From the NCBI RefSeq assembly GCF_033958435.1, contig NC_134147.1, positions 41,286,001 through 41,350,000 on the forward strand: a stretch of DNA of 64,000 nt, read 5' to 3'. The stretch's first letter is position 1. Every line of letters begins with the position of its first letter. This DNA comes from Carettochelys insculpta. Lineage: Eukaryota; Chordata; Testudines; Carettochelyidae. This document shows, piece after piece, positions 22,096-32,554 of this stretch. Below the pieces are notes generated by a model. It had not been told where the DNA came from and did no database searches. It saw nothing but the letters and a program-made list of their open reading frames with translations. A program made the position numbers and the translations under genes.

Positions 22096-24949
22096 TTACT
22101 AACTGACCAGTTTCTTTGCAGTGTGAGTGAACAGCCATATGTGATGTCTTTATGACTGGTTCCTTAAGCCTCTCTTGATTTTGTTGCTGAGAATGTTGAT
22201 TCAGGAGTACATTGGACTGTTCTTACAAAACTAATCCATAATAGCATATTGCAGGCTGTTTTTCACACGTGCTGTTACATCTTTGGCAGCTCATTTTAGC
22301 AAAAAGGGCTCTGTCCCACTGTGCTGTATGCATCTATCTGGTCTCCTTCCCCAGAGTGACAGTCTCCAAGGCTTCTTGATTCAGCATAGTGTAGCTGAAC
22401 ATTGTGAATCTCAATGGAGAGATACTTAGGAAATAGGACTTACTATCCAGAAAAAAGAGAGGGTTGGGTAAGAGAAGCTTCAAATCCCACATGCTTTCCT
22501 CTCATCTTCCCAAGGCAATGCTGTAGTAGGAATTGTGTCTTGCTGCAGGATTTGCCCATGAGCGGCTTGAGGGAGAAAGAGCGATAGAAACATAGGAATC
22601 TTGTCTTGAGTATCACCCTGAGCCCTGACCTACAAACATTTTACCAAAGTCAGTAGCTTGACTCGTATGAGGGGTCCTACTGACATCATCGACGGGAAAA
22701 TCTTACAGATGGCTTTAAAGGGACTGTTTACCAGAGTAAAGTCATTCCCATGTATAAGTGCTGGTGGCTTCTGGCTCAAACTGCAGGTTATGATTTTGGA
22801 ATATTAGGAGATTTGAGTCAAGCCTCACCCATGTGGTGTTTTGGGCTGGTCTGTTTTTGTTAACACAGGTGTAGCTCTGTATGTAATACCTTCCTGAAGC
22901 CATGCTGCACCAGGATAAGTCACATTTGTTCGCTAGAGAAACATGTCTGTTCCAGGAATTGACAGGCATCTCCATCACTGTAGCTTCACTTGTAGCAAAA
23001 AACCCAGAAGAATAGAGTCCCAAAGGGAAGCAGCTATGATGTGTGTGAATATTTTGATGGTAAATAAATAGTTCCCTATTTTGTCCCAAAATCATACACA
23101 GCTTACATCCTCTTTTCCTCACTGATGGGTTTCTAAATATCTTTACCTGCTTATAACTGTAAAAATCAAAGGTGGCTTCATAGCACTTGAAAACAAACAA
23201 ACTAAAAGCTATATATGCCTGTGTCCGGGTTGTCTGGCTAAACCACACTATGGCGGTCTGTCATTTGTTGCAAGAAATCTCAGTTGTGAAGAGGGAGTAT
23301 AGATAGTTTTTGTTTTATTTTTGACTCTAGACCTCTTAGGACTTATACACTTGAACCACTTTTCCAAGCGACATGTTATTTTGTCAGCTTTTTTCACTTA
23401 AATTTTTGCGTGGCTTCCTGTTTACACAGCACCTAAATATGGCCGTTGGCTTTTTTTTAATGCGGTGACACAATGATGTCTAAAAATATTTTAACTACTG
23501 GCTTCGAATGGAAAGGATGTTACTGTCAAGGAGGCACAGCATAAATATCCTGCAGGTTCTCCTCTGCACAAATGTAAGGGAGCAGGATATCATGGGGAAT
23601 TAGTCTCTGTGGCTAAGGAATGGGTTTCTTGCGTTTTGGAATGTGTTTTAAGAACTACTGAGGTTGTGCAAAATATGCCGTAGTAACCCAGCCTTGAGAA
23701 ATCACGTACATACATTTTGTGTGCAAATGATGTTTGACGAGTGAGATTAAAAGTTTAGTGTTTCCTCCATTTTCATTTTGTCTCAGGGTAAAAGCTAGTC
23801 TAATGTTAAATGAGTGTAAATCCAACGTGACTTCCCTGCATCTACTTGTGGTTTACTCCTGCATAACATGGAGAATAATTTGACCTTAGTCTTTTAAGTT
23901 TGTATGCACAGTTCTGCCCCTTTCCCCGTATGTTGTCGAAGGCTAAAGCATGTGTATGTCCCAGTGCTACTAGATGATAAATGCAATTTGTACTGACAAA
24001 ATTAAATGCAATGTTGAGACCCCTCTGAAAATATAAACAGCATTTAATCCAGTCTTAGCTCTGCTTTGCCTTGGTCGATACAGAAAGGAATACCTATTCC
24101 TGTTCTTTTAGTGCACTCCTTTTTCATTGAGCATCTGCATAAGTTACCTGTTTGCATAATACCTGCTGGAATTGCTTGTCTTTAAGCTCAGATAGCTGCA
24201 GTAATGTCTAATCACTGCCCTGGACAACCATTCTCTTCGCCTTCTCCTCTGCTTCTGAAGTGCATAAATCTGTATTAGGTAAGAGCCGGCCACTTGTGCT
24301 GAGAGAAACAGGGTGTGCTGATGTCTTTGGAAAACATGAGAGTCCATATTGTGCTTTGTTCCACTGGGTTTTTTGGCTCCAGGCAGGAGAGCAGACTAGA
24401 AACAGAGTCTTGAATGTATTTAAGTTTCTCCTTACTTCACCATTTTCCTAACTATAAATAGTGCCACCTCCTCTTCCACCCTATCATTGAAATTAGGGCT
24501 TGGGTGTACACAGTGACATTTTTTTTTCCCCTTTTGCAAAATGTAGTCCATGTAAGCGTGCATTGGCACACAAGGCAAAAAAGCATTTTGATTAAGCTGA
24601 ATTACTTACAAATTCATATCGGTCTCCGAACTGCTTATAATACCTGTGTCTTATCTTTGCCAGGGGTCCTCTTGTAATAGATTCTTTAGTAAGAACTGCC
24701 AGTCATTCTGTTTGTATTAACAAGGCACAGAAAACAGAAGATAGGAATGTAATGGTAGGAGATGGGACCTTACAACTGTTAGAGCTATTGTGTCAAATCC
24801 TGATTCCTACGCAGATCTTGATTAAACCGGTTGAAATAACTGATTGGCTCTTTGTTCTTCAGTTCTAAAAAACAGGCCTCTACCGCTTGAGCTGAAGATG
24901 ATCTCCCTTAGCAAGGTCTCTCTTTATTTCCAATGACTCTAGAAGGAGA
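22096..24949. other. Unassigned intronic stretch
   Basis: No exon was recognised. A 168-codon minus frame at 22742-23248 has no recognisable domain and no evident splice or promoter context. A piece of the old TCCA-type dispersed family may lie at about 23840-23900. Confidence 0.5.
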
Positions 24950-25045
24950 CATCTGTAAGTTGTAGGGGACAAGGACTGTCTTTTTGTTACCTGCGTATAC
25001 AGCCCCTAGCACAATGGGGCCCCAATCCCTGACTGGGTCTTATGG
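24950..25045 (+). repeat. Dispersed SINE-tail-like repeat
   Basis: The order GTAGGGGACAAGGACTGTCTTT, CAGCCCCTAGCACAATGGGG, CCCAATCCCTGACTGGG resembles the 3' part of a reptile and bird SINE family. A related tail occurs near 59030-59090. Confidence 0.6.
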
Positions 25046-25925
25046 GGAACTGCCCCCTTACAAAATAAGTATATCGCCCTCTATACTGGTGCTCAGCACT
25101 GGAGTCTTCTGTGAGATCAGTGGGAGACAAAATCCTTTTCCTAAGCTGCAGCAGCCTCCAAGGGTCCTGCCTGGTGTGAGTGAGGCTTTGGGAAGTGAAC
25201 ATGTCCAGTCTTGTATCCAGCAGAGCAGTCATGTGCCTACCCTGGCCCGTGTGTTGGAGAAGGTGTGCAAAGTGGGGTGTGTGAGGAGTTTATTCCCGTG
25301 GTTAGGTTGAATGTGTTTCCTACTGCCCTGTAGTAACCTGAGGTGTGTGCCTCGGTTTCCCTAGGCTCTGCATCAGTGCATAATGGTGAAGGGAGTTTGA
25401 GTGTGATGACTTGTCCTATTTGGGCAATGGCCCTATGTGCTTTTTATAACTTAGGCAATCAGGTGACCCCTTTCTTCCTCCTGGAAACAGGGCAAAGGAG
25501 GAAGGAGAGGCCTGGCTGGTTTGAATTGGAACTGGGCGGTTGGTGGGGGAGAGTCTCGTCTGGCTGGAGAGGGAGGAAGGATGGCCAGGGCTCCGGCTTG
25601 GGGGGCCTCTTCTCTCCAAGGTGGAGTGTACTGGTGACTTCTGATTGTGTCCCTGTCTACTAATAAGCCTTGTGTTCTTCCTGCTGCATGAGAGTCGCAT
25701 CTGATTGCAGATGGGGTGTAGGGCCTGGTGACCCCCATAGTCCACGACAGAAGGACTTGTATGGTTTTGTGGCGCCATCAAGGCCTACCCAGAAGTATGC
25801 TGTTTGGGCCTGCCATGCCCACAGGGCTAGGGCAAGAGTTGCCTAATAGCATCAAGATTAGTGGAGAACCTAAGGCACAGAACTCGCCTCTTTCACCTCC
25901 TGGCAATGGATAGGCTCGTTCAGCT

Positions 25926-25963
<38 letters not shown>

Positions 25964-27044
25964 GCACATGCAGGAAGTGAGAGATTCCCAGTGTAGAGCA
26001 GCTAGACAGCAATCTTGAATGCATTGCCTCAGTGTGGCGCTCTTGGACCTGTTTGGCTGTGGCATTGCCTTGGATGTCTCTTGGATGCGTAAGGTGCCTG
26101 GAATAGACGTTTGAGAAACAGGTTCCCAGTGTTTCTGTTTCGTGATCATTTTGAACATTGGTTTAGGGTTGTGTTCTTTTCGTTAATAGTTATGAAACTG
26201 GGGAAAAGGGGAGCAATCCCTTTAAGAGCAGTGTGGGGACTTACGTGTGACTGCTTGCAGCACTGACTGCTTGTGTGTGTGTTTTGCTGAAGAGGCTGCT
26301 TTGCGGCTGGGCCCTGGGAGATCTCTGCTTCTAAGAAGCCCGTAAACAAAAAAAAGTCACAAAATAGAGCATGTTCCCTTTGGAAAGCTAAGTCTTGTGC
26401 TTAAAGGTGTAACATGCAAATGTAAAACTGATGTCCCTCTAACTTGTTCTGCCTGTGCCCTGGTCCCTGTCTGTGCTGAGTAACGACATTCTGCCTACGT
26501 AAAGCGTTTTCTCTTGTTTCACGTGGGTGAGGCATCAGGTTCCAGTCCTAAACTGTTGCATAGCACCTGGTGCGCACCGTCAAATGTCAATGGGCGTAAA
26601 CTGACAGCTTGCAAAGGGCTTTGGGATCCTTCTGGAAGAAAGGTGCTCTGTAATCATAAGTTAGTCATTATCTCTCGCCTTCCAGGCTCTGCAAGCTATA
26701 GTGGAAAGTCCCAGGCAGAACTAATGACTCACTGTGGATGCACAGAGTCTTGATACAGGACAGTCTGAATGACTGAGGAAGGTTCAGCTGATGTGATAGA
26801 GATGCCCCAGTTCTGCAAAGTGGCCATATTACATTTTTGAAATAATGTAAATTGCTTGAAATCCAAGGAATCTCAACAGCAAGACCCCAGCTGAGGGATT
26901 AATTCCAGGAGCTGTATCAGTGCTTTAATTTTCATGAATTTGAATAAGAGTCAAGGATGGGTTTATACTTCTTAACTATTTAATGATTTATGAAAAATAT
27001 CCATGTGTAAAAAAGGCTTGCTCTCTAGTTAAAGTAACAGTCTA
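25046..27044. other. Unassigned intronic stretch with poly-T
   Basis: No exon was recognised. A 31-base pure T tract lies at 25930-25960. The block 25300-25760 is GC-richer and contains an AATAAG element followed by a G/T-rich stretch, which could be an old LTR, but no paired termini or target duplication were seen. A MIR-type 3' tail (CAAAGGGCTTTGGGATCC, AAGGTGCTCTGTAA) lies at about 26605-26660. Confidence 0.45.
25930..25960. repeat. Poly-T homopolymer (31 bp)
   Basis: This is an uninterrupted run of 31 T, the longest homopolymer in the window. It could be the A tail of a minus-strand retrocopy, but no element body was recognised beside it. Confidence 0.9.
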
Positions 27045-27320
27045 GTGTTTAGGGTCCTGTTTCTCCTATGTGATCCTGACTGAGTCATTAATGGCTTGTT
27101 TTCTTCTGAGTTGCTAAACTCCTACAGACTCTTGTCAACTTCACTTAGACTTTGGAGGGGTCATCTCTTTTCAGAATTAGTCACCCTGTGCCTATATATC
27201 TCCATCTATAAAATGCGGGATCTCACTTACTTGCCTAACTCACAGGCATGCTGTCAGAGTTAATTACTTAATATCTGTAAAGTGCTTTGAGATTCTCAAA
27301 GCACAGAATTGCACGATTGT
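27045..27320 (+). repeat. MIR/CORE-type SINE
   Basis: ATGTGATCCTGACTGAGTCA, CCATCTATAAAATGCGGGATC, CTCACAGGCATGCTGTCAGAG and GTAAAGTGCTTTGAGATTCTC appear in the consensus MIR order, including the tail. Confidence 0.75.
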
Positions 27321-28230
27321 TGTATCTTTTGCACTTCAAGGCAGCATTCCATTTTCGGTGACACAATGTTTACATCTATATATTTTACAGGGGAAATGTT
27401 TTTACTTAATCCCATGTAATGTGACAGTTCCAGCAGTCAGAAGGGATCAACATGATTTCATGGGGTAAAAACGAAAGCAGCTATTAATTAAGTAATGGTG
27501 ACACCGCTGCTATGTCAGTGCAAGAGATGGGCCTGTGATTTAAGAACGCTAACAGATAGACACTTCGCAATGGGGACAATTGGCAACCATGTGTCAGAGG
27601 CAGAAAAAGTGAAAGTTGATGAAATAACTAATCTATGGTAGCACGTGCACTCATAAATAAATCACAATAACTTAGCAGCTGATGAAGCTGTGATCGGATT
27701 GTAATGGATTTAAGGGCTCCAGACAAGGCACATAAATCACCTGCTCAGCTCCTTGGTACTTAGCCCCCTAGGCTTTTATCTGTGAAACCAAAGGTGTGGA
27801 GCAGTTCAGCTAAGGAAGGTTCACCTTGGCAAGCAGTAGCGTTATGCCAGGCATCCTTTTTGTGGGCTGTTCAGTAATGGATCTCTCTCTCACAAATGGT
27901 CACATGATATTACAAGGTTGTATAGTTATTTCTTAATTCAGGCCTTGTCTAGTTATGATTTCTGTGCTGTATATTGTCTAATACCAGGATAGCTTTATTC
28001 CCCTTTTTTGTATGACTCTAAGCTAAAGTAACATAAGCACATTTATACCTCTGCAGTGTCATCAATTACACTGGGATTTGTGCATCAACAAGCCCTTATC
28101 GATTTCTACCAGTCTTCACATGTTCCATCTCTTGCTCAGAGGGAGAGGTTTTCTCAGGCTTCATCTGTGAAGGGGCTTATGTCACCATTTTGGGTAGCAT
28201 CCCAGCCCCATCTCAGGCTTATTTTAAAGT
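27321..28230. other. Unassigned intronic stretch
   Basis: No exon was recognised. 27541-27780 is free of recognisable repeats and of low-complexity sequence. 27935-28090 carries a GGCCTTGTCTAGTTATG start that hints at a decayed MITE. Confidence 0.45.
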
Positions 28231-28765
28231 AAAATCCTGTAATCTGACACGTCTGGAGCTGGACGGGTGCCGGATCACCAAATTTTCCAGACTGCTGTAC
28301 GTCACCATAACCCCAATGCCCTAGTTCAACCCCCACTGTCATGGCTCACCCCTCCCGCACTCAGCTGTGGCTCACCAGTCCTGTGCGTCCCCAGCTTCTC
28401 TACCCTGCGCTCCTTCAGCGTCTTCACCTCTGCCCTGCACTTCTGCAGCGCCTTGTCTCCCACTGTGTTCCTGTAGCGTCTCCTCGACCCCTGCCCTTCT
28501 CTAGTGTCTTCACCTGTCCCTCCCACATTCTTGCAGCATCTTCACCTCTCCCCCCCACTCTTCTGCAGCTTCACCTCCTTCACATGCCCCAGCTCAATTC
28601 CACCCCCTCTCCTCCATGCAGCCCTAACCCCCTCCAGGCTTAACCCCCGCCCCCCAGCCCACTCCAACGGCCCCAACCCACCACGCAAGCCCCCCGACTT
28701 ACGAAAATTTTGAGGTACGGGTATCTTGGGGGATGCTGGACCATCTGAGGCCGGATTAAAGGAAT
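28231..28765. mobile_element. DNA-transposon-like relic with GC-rich interior
   Basis: The left part (GTAATCTGACACGTCTGGAG, GGTGCCGGATCACCAAATTTTCC) and the right part (GATGCTGGACCATCTGAGGCCGG) are rough inverted counterparts of the 'ccggat...' ends of Tigger-like elements. The middle is a very C-rich expansion that includes the minisatellite at 28406. Family and limits are uncertain. Confidence 0.4.
28406..28587. repeat. Degenerate minisatellite, about 30 bp x 6
   Basis: About six successive units of 28-32 bp share the pattern CTTCTGCAGCGTCTTCACC followed by a CT/CCC-rich spacer. Units begin near 28406, 28436, 28464, 28492, 28521 and 28553. Copies are imperfect. Proline/serine/leucine-rich frames in all readings are by-products of this repeat. 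Confidence 0.65.
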
Positions 28766-28774
28766 TTAATGAAC

Positions 28775-29046
28775 TAAGCAGGTAAGTTGATTTCAGATAC
28801 ACAATTTTAGCTACAGCAATTGCATAGTTAGGAGAAACTTATTTGCAATTGACTTGCTTGGCCAGTTTCACAGAGGGAAGTGAACAGGAGAAAATCCCTA
28901 TCGACCTCCTTTATTCCTCATGATATTGAGGAGCACCGACCCCAGATAGCTCAATTTCATGTGTCTCTACCAGACACACGAAATCGACCTCTGGAAGATT
29001 GACCCTGACCGGGTTGATCTTCTGTGTAATGGAGACATACCCTTAA
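28775..29046 (-). mobile_element. MITE, inverted relative of the 16753 element
   Basis: In reverse complement this begins GGGTATGTCTCCATTACACAG and continues with GATCAACCCGGTCAGGGTCA and the ATCGACCTC and AAGTCAATTG motifs, the same order as the element at 16753. TTA (rc TAA) follows the outer end. The left side merges into the preceding relic and has lost its terminus. Confidence 0.65.
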
Positions 29047-29604
29047 AGTGCAAACTATAGGTTGGATTCTCAGCTGGTACACTGGATGCAAGCAAGCAAC
29101 ATGCATTTTAATATGGCTACATATGAATCCAGTAGAACCCCATCTACTTGACCCTCCATAACCTGGCTCGCCACATCAACTGGATAACCAGCACACATAC
29201 GTCCTAGAAGCGAAACAAAAAAGCAGTAAAGTAGCACTTTAAAGGCTAACAAAATAATTTATTAGGTGATGAGCTTTCGTGGGACAGACCCACTTCTTCA
29301 GACCATAGCCATACCAGAACAGACTCAATAATTAAGTCATAGAGAACCAAAAACAGTAATCTAGGTTGACAAATCAGAAGAAAAATGATCAAGGTGAGCA
29401 AATCAGAGAGCAGAGGGGCTGGAGGGGGAGGGAATCAAAAATCAGATTAAGCCAAGTATGCAAAAGAGCCCCTACAGTGTCCCAGGAAAATTTGCATCCT
29501 GGTTCAAACCACATGTTTATGTGTCCAGTTTGAATATGAAAGAGTTCAGCAGTCTCTCTTTCCAAAGCAGTGTGAAAATTCTTCTTCAGTAAGATGCAAA
29601 CTCT

Positions 29605-30528
29605 TCAGCCATTAACAGAATGGCCCACTCCATTAAAATGTAGACTAACTGGTTTGTGGATCAGGAGTGTTTTGATGTCTGTTTTGTGCCCGTTAATTCT
29701 TTGTCTGCGACAGTTTGAAGTCTGTACAATATACAAAGAATCAGGGCATTGTTGGCACATGATGGCATATATGATGTTAGTTGAGGAACAGGAGAATGTG
29801 CCTGTGATTCTGTGACTAACCTGGTTAGGTCCAGTAGTGGTATCTCCAGAATAGATATGTTGACAAAGCTGGCAGCAGGCTTTGTTGCAAGGAAAAGTCT
29901 CAGGACTGGTGTTCCTGCGGTAGGGACTGTGGCTTCTGGTGAGAATCCTCTTAAGGTTGGGATGTTGTCTGTAGGAGAGAACAGGTCCTGTCACAGAGGG
30001 CCTTCTGGAGTGTGGCATCCTGACTAAGGATCGGTTGTAGGTCTTTAATAATGCATTGCAGTGGTTTGAGTTGGGGGCTGTAGGTAATGACCAGTGGTGT
30101 TCTGTTCTTGGCTTTTTTGGGCCGATCTTGGAGTAGCTGGTCTCTGGATATTCGTCTGGCCCTGTCAATTTGTTTTTCATTTCTCCTGGTGGGTAATTCA
30201 GGTTTATGAGTATTTGGTAAAGATCTTGTAGTTTTTGGTCTCTGTCAGTTGGATCAGAGCAAATGTGATTGTACCTAAGGGCTTGACTGTAAACAATGGA
30301 TCTAGTTATGTGTGCAGGATGGAAGCTAGAAGTGTGTAGGTAAGTATAGCGATCAGTGGGTTTCTGGTCGAGCATGGTACCGATCAGGCCATCCTTGATT
30401 TGTACTGTAGTGTCCAGGAAATGCATCTCTCGCATGGAGTAATCGAGGCATAAGTTGATGGTGGGGTGTAGATTGTTAAAGTCTCTGTGGAATTCTTCTA
30501 GAGTCTCTATACCATGGGTCCAAATCAT
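29605..30528 (-). pseudogene. Penelope RT C-terminus and GIY-YIG endonuclease
   Basis: A 307-residue frame. Directly upstream and in frame lies YIDD (30535-30546), the catalytic motif C of the reverse transcriptase. After the RT thumb and a Cys/His-containing linker (CNKACCQLCQHI), the C-terminal 80 or so residues give the GIY-YIG endonuclease pattern: NIIYAIMCQQC, LYIVQTSN, RRQRINGHKTDI, HFNGVGHS. The canonical YIG triplet reads YIV, a change at a normally conserved glycine. No stop interrupts these 307 codons, so this is the best-preserved part of the element. Confidence 0.85.
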
Positions 30529-30548
30529 AAAGATGTCATCAATATATC

Positions 30549-30731
30549 TTAAGTAGAGGAGGGGTAATAGGGTATGAGAGCTGAGGAATCATCGTTCCAG
30601 CTCAGCCTAAATATATTAGCATAATGTGGGGCCATGCAGGTGCCCATAGCAGTTCCACTAGTCTGGAGGTATAAATTGTCCCCAAATCGGAAATAATTGT
30701 GTGTGAGAACAAAGTTACAGAGGTCAGACAC
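30549..30731 (-). pseudogene. Penelope RT, motif B segment (broken)
   Basis: The frame reads YLQTSGTAMGTCMAPHYANI, the conserved block in which template and primer are held (RT motif B). The open frame extends upstream of the Met through LQAIRNTIPDVTIASLVSDL. It ends out of frame with the YIDD segment that follows, showing a second break between about 30570 and 30600. Confidence 0.8.
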
Positions 30732-30786
30732 CAGACTAGCTATGGTGACATCAGGGATAGTATTCCTGATGGCTTGTAATCCATCT

Positions 30787-31344
30787 TCATGTGAAATTAG
30801 TGTACAGAGCCTCTACATCCACGGTGGCAAGGATGGTGTTGTCAGGAACTTTTCCGATGTTTTGTAACTTCCTCAGGAAGTCAGTGGTATCTTGGAGATA
30901 TCTGGGAGTACTGGTGGCATAGGGTTCGAGGAGGGAGTCCATGTAACTGGGTAGTCTGGTGGTAAGGGTGCCAATACCCGAAATCATAGGTCGCCTGGAG
31001 TTCCCAGGTTTGTGGATTTTGGGAAGTAAATAGAATAATCCAGGCTGGGGCTCAGATGGTGTGCCTGAGTGAATAAGGTCCCAAGTAGCAGCAGGGAGTT
31101 CCTTAGGTGGTAGTTGTAATTTCTTTTGGAATTCCAAAGTGGGGTCAGAGGAGAGAGGTCTGTAAAATGTGGTGTTGGAGAGTTGTCTGGTTGCCTCCTG
31201 TTCATAGTCTGACTTTGTCATGATGACAACAGCACTCCCTTTGTCAGCTGGTTTGATTATAATATCTGGGTTATTTTTGAGACTCTGGACAGCATAGCTT
31301 TCAGCATAGTTGAGATTGTGTCTCATTTGGCATTGTTTGTGCAT
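30787..31344 (-). pseudogene. Penelope RT, N-terminal part (broken)
   Basis: The 185-residue frame contains KPADKGSAVVIM, FYLLPKIHKPG, RPMISGIGTLT and, near its end, the motif A equivalent LATVDVEALYTNF. These are conserved blocks of Penelope-type reverse transcriptases, which copy element RNA into DNA at the target. The same frame can be read upstream of the first Met to about 31430 (SLDFYVQCFRNCAQTDI). It is interrupted just after YTNF by a frame break near 30797, after which the continuation (HEDGLQAIRNTIPDV) is in another frame. Confidence 0.8.
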
Positions 31345-31446
31345 AATGTCAGTCTGAGCACAGTTGCGGAAGCACTGTACGTAGAAATCCAGACTTTCAC
31401 TACGGCCATCAGGGGGAGTCCACGTGCGGGGTGATGTCTTCTGTGA

Positions 31447-31461
31447 CCACTAGATGGCAAT
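31447..31461 (+). promoter_or_regulatory. CTCF-type core motif (14 of 15)
   Basis: CCACTAGATGGCAAT matches the CTCF core CCASYAGRKGGCRSY except at position 14. It lies in the residual Tigger-like flank next to the Penelope 5' truncation. Binding is not shown; this is a motif match only. Confidence 0.35.
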
Positions 31462-31567
31462 GCCCTGCTGCACTTTCCCATTCTCTGCTTCATCTGAATT
31501 TCTGCTTATCTGATATGTTCCTGGTCCCAACTGGATTGCATAAACGTGGTTCTGCTTTAGATGCGTC

Positions 31568-31955
31568 TAGGGACAAGGAAAGTTTGCTGCTCTTATAGAG
31601 CAGGAGACTCCCTGGGAAGCAGTGACTCGGAACAAGTTTTCAGGTTCATAGAAGTTAATGATCTGAATGTGAACACCCGATGCGGCACCTTGTCCAAAAG
31701 AGCCAATGCCATCCTGAGATGCATAAACAGTGGAATCTCAAGTAGGAGTTAAGAGGTGATTTTACCTCTACATCGAGTACTAGTGTGACCTCTGCTGGAA
31801 TAATGTATATTTTTGGTGGCCCCGATTCAAGCAACATGTAGGTAAATTGGAGAGGGTTCACAGGAGAGCTGGAGGATGATTAAAAGATTAGAAAACATGA
31901 CTTACAGTGATAGACTCCAAGAAACTCAGTCTGTTTAGCTTGATTGAGAGTCCAT
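31568..31955 (+). mobile_element. CR1 LINE 3' fragment
   Basis: AGCAGGAGACTCCCTGGGAA, AAAGAGCCAATGCCATCCTG, AAATTGGAGAGGGTTCACAG and GATTAAAAGATTAGAAAACATG follow the order of the region just before the 3' end of CR1 ORF2. It is truncated at both ends and joined directly to the SINE at about 31960. Confidence 0.75.
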
Positions 31956-31959
31956 AAGA

Positions 31960-32115
31960 ATATACATTGGCTTGCGAAACCTTGGGTTGTGAGTTCAATC
32001 CTTGAGGATGCCATTAAGGGACTGGGGCAAATAGATGTCAGGGATGGTGCTTGGCTCTACCAAGAGGGCAGGGGACTGAACTAGATGACCTCCCGAGGTC
32101 CCTTCCAATTCTAGG

Positions 32116-32118
<3 letters not shown>
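31960..32118 (+). repeat. Cry I-type turtle SINE
   Basis: GGGTTGTGAGTTCAATCC is the internal Pol III B-box region of a tRNA-derived head. It is followed by GATGCCATTAAGGGACTGGG, GTCAGGGATGGTGCTTGG and the CR1-like tail ACTAGATGACCTCCCGAGG, CCCTTCCAATTCTAGGA. The A-box half is missing. The layout matches the tRNA-derived SINEs known from hidden-necked turtles and supports the organism call. Confidence 0.75.
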
Positions 32119-32146
<28 letters not shown>

Positions 32147-32147
32147 G
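32119..32147. repeat. (GT)n microsatellite at SINE tail
   Basis: About 14 GT units start at the 3' end of the SINE, replacing its expected short tandem tail. Confidence 0.9.
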
Positions 32148-32488
32148 ACTGAAGTTAGACACTCCCAACAGAAAATCAAGCATGCATCTTTGGCAGTAGG
32201 AGTATTTGGGGGCAGTCTGGCCTATGTTACATAGGAGGTCAGATTCGCTGATCACAATGATCCTTGCTGACCTTGGAATTGCTGAATACATTTCTTGTTT
32301 GTACCCAATGCTGGCAGTACCACCAGAGCATTAGCACATAAGAACATGGCCAGCTGTGTATGTAAAGGTATTGGTGAGTCTGGTTTAGGTTCATGACAAC
32401 GGCCCAATGCAAGAAGTAATTGCCTGTGGAAGCTTTTAAGCAGGGTTTTCTCCATTCCCTCACCACTGACTTATTCCTTTCTTTCTAG

Positions 32489-32554
32489 ATGACGGAAGGC
32501 AGGCACTGCCAGGTGCAGCTCCTTGATGACAGGAAGTTGGAACTGCTGGTTCAG
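32489..32554 (+). CDS. FRMD4B: FRMD4B coding exon (FERM N-lobe start)
   Basis: An acceptor (TTCCTTTCTTTCTAG, AG at 32487-32488) and a donor (CAG|gtaaaa) bound 22 codons, MTEGRHCQVQLLDDRKLELL then VQ. Both borders are phase 0. The ATG sits exactly at the exon start, so it may be internal in transcripts with an upstream coding exon, or the start when the upstream exon is untranslated. FRMD4B is a FERM protein reported to bind the ARF exchange factor cytohesin-3/GRP1 and to act at the cell cortex and epithelial junctions. This exon begins the ubiquitin-like F1 lobe. Of the two paralogues, FRMD4B has H after MTEGR and FRMD4A has R there, from memory of the families. Confidence 0.88.

Larger units (their letters stand above)
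29212..31435 (-). mobile_element. Penelope-like element, RT plus GIY-YIG endonuclease
   Basis: On the minus strand the order is reverse transcriptase, then a GIY-YIG endonuclease, then a 3' region ending near an A/T-rich tract at 29212-29222. This domain order is diagnostic for endonuclease-bearing Penelope-like retroelements. The terminal sequence (GATGAGCTTTCGTGGGACAG, 29268-29287) is related to the short palindromic copies at 10916 and 60481 and to the piece at 34665. At least two frame breaks (near 30797 and 30570-30600) and a 5' truncation near 31435 make it non-functional as it stands. Segments are listed below. Confidence 0.85.
29129..31558. mobile_element. Tigger-like element split by a Penelope insertion
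   Basis: CAGTAGAACCCCATCTAC at the left (29130) and ...ACGTGGTTCTGCTT at the right (31558) are inverted counterparts. The adjoining parts (ACTTGACCCTCCATAACC on the left, TTCTGCTTATCTGATATG on the right) look like the ends of a pogo/Tigger-type non-autonomous element. The roughly 2.2 kb between them is mostly the Penelope-like element, so the DNA transposon was there first. Only about 80 bp on the left and about 115 bp on the right belong to it. Confidence 0.5.
1..32488 (+). other. FRMD4B: Presumed FRMD4B upstream intron (non-coding)
   Basis: The first recognisable coding exon begins at 32489 directly after a splice acceptor, so the DNA before it is taken to be a long intron of the same + strand gene. 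It could in part be 5' flank of an isoform that starts nearer. I saw no other exon with conserved coding content and no CpG-rich promoter-like block. The repeats inside it are listed separately. The intron call is inference from the acceptor at 32487-32488. Confidence 0.6.

Noticed and set aside
22742..23248. 168-codon minus-strand ORF
   Set aside because: No recognisable domain, and no splice or promoter context. Length alone is not enough in 64 kb of six-frame sequence.
25300..25760. Possible solo LTR (AATAAG element, GC-richer block)
   Set aside because: No TG...CA termini, partner LTR or target duplication could be paired. Left unnamed.
28326..28802. Several Pro/Ser/Leu-rich ORFs on both strands
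   Set aside because: They are translations of the C-rich minisatellite in different frames.
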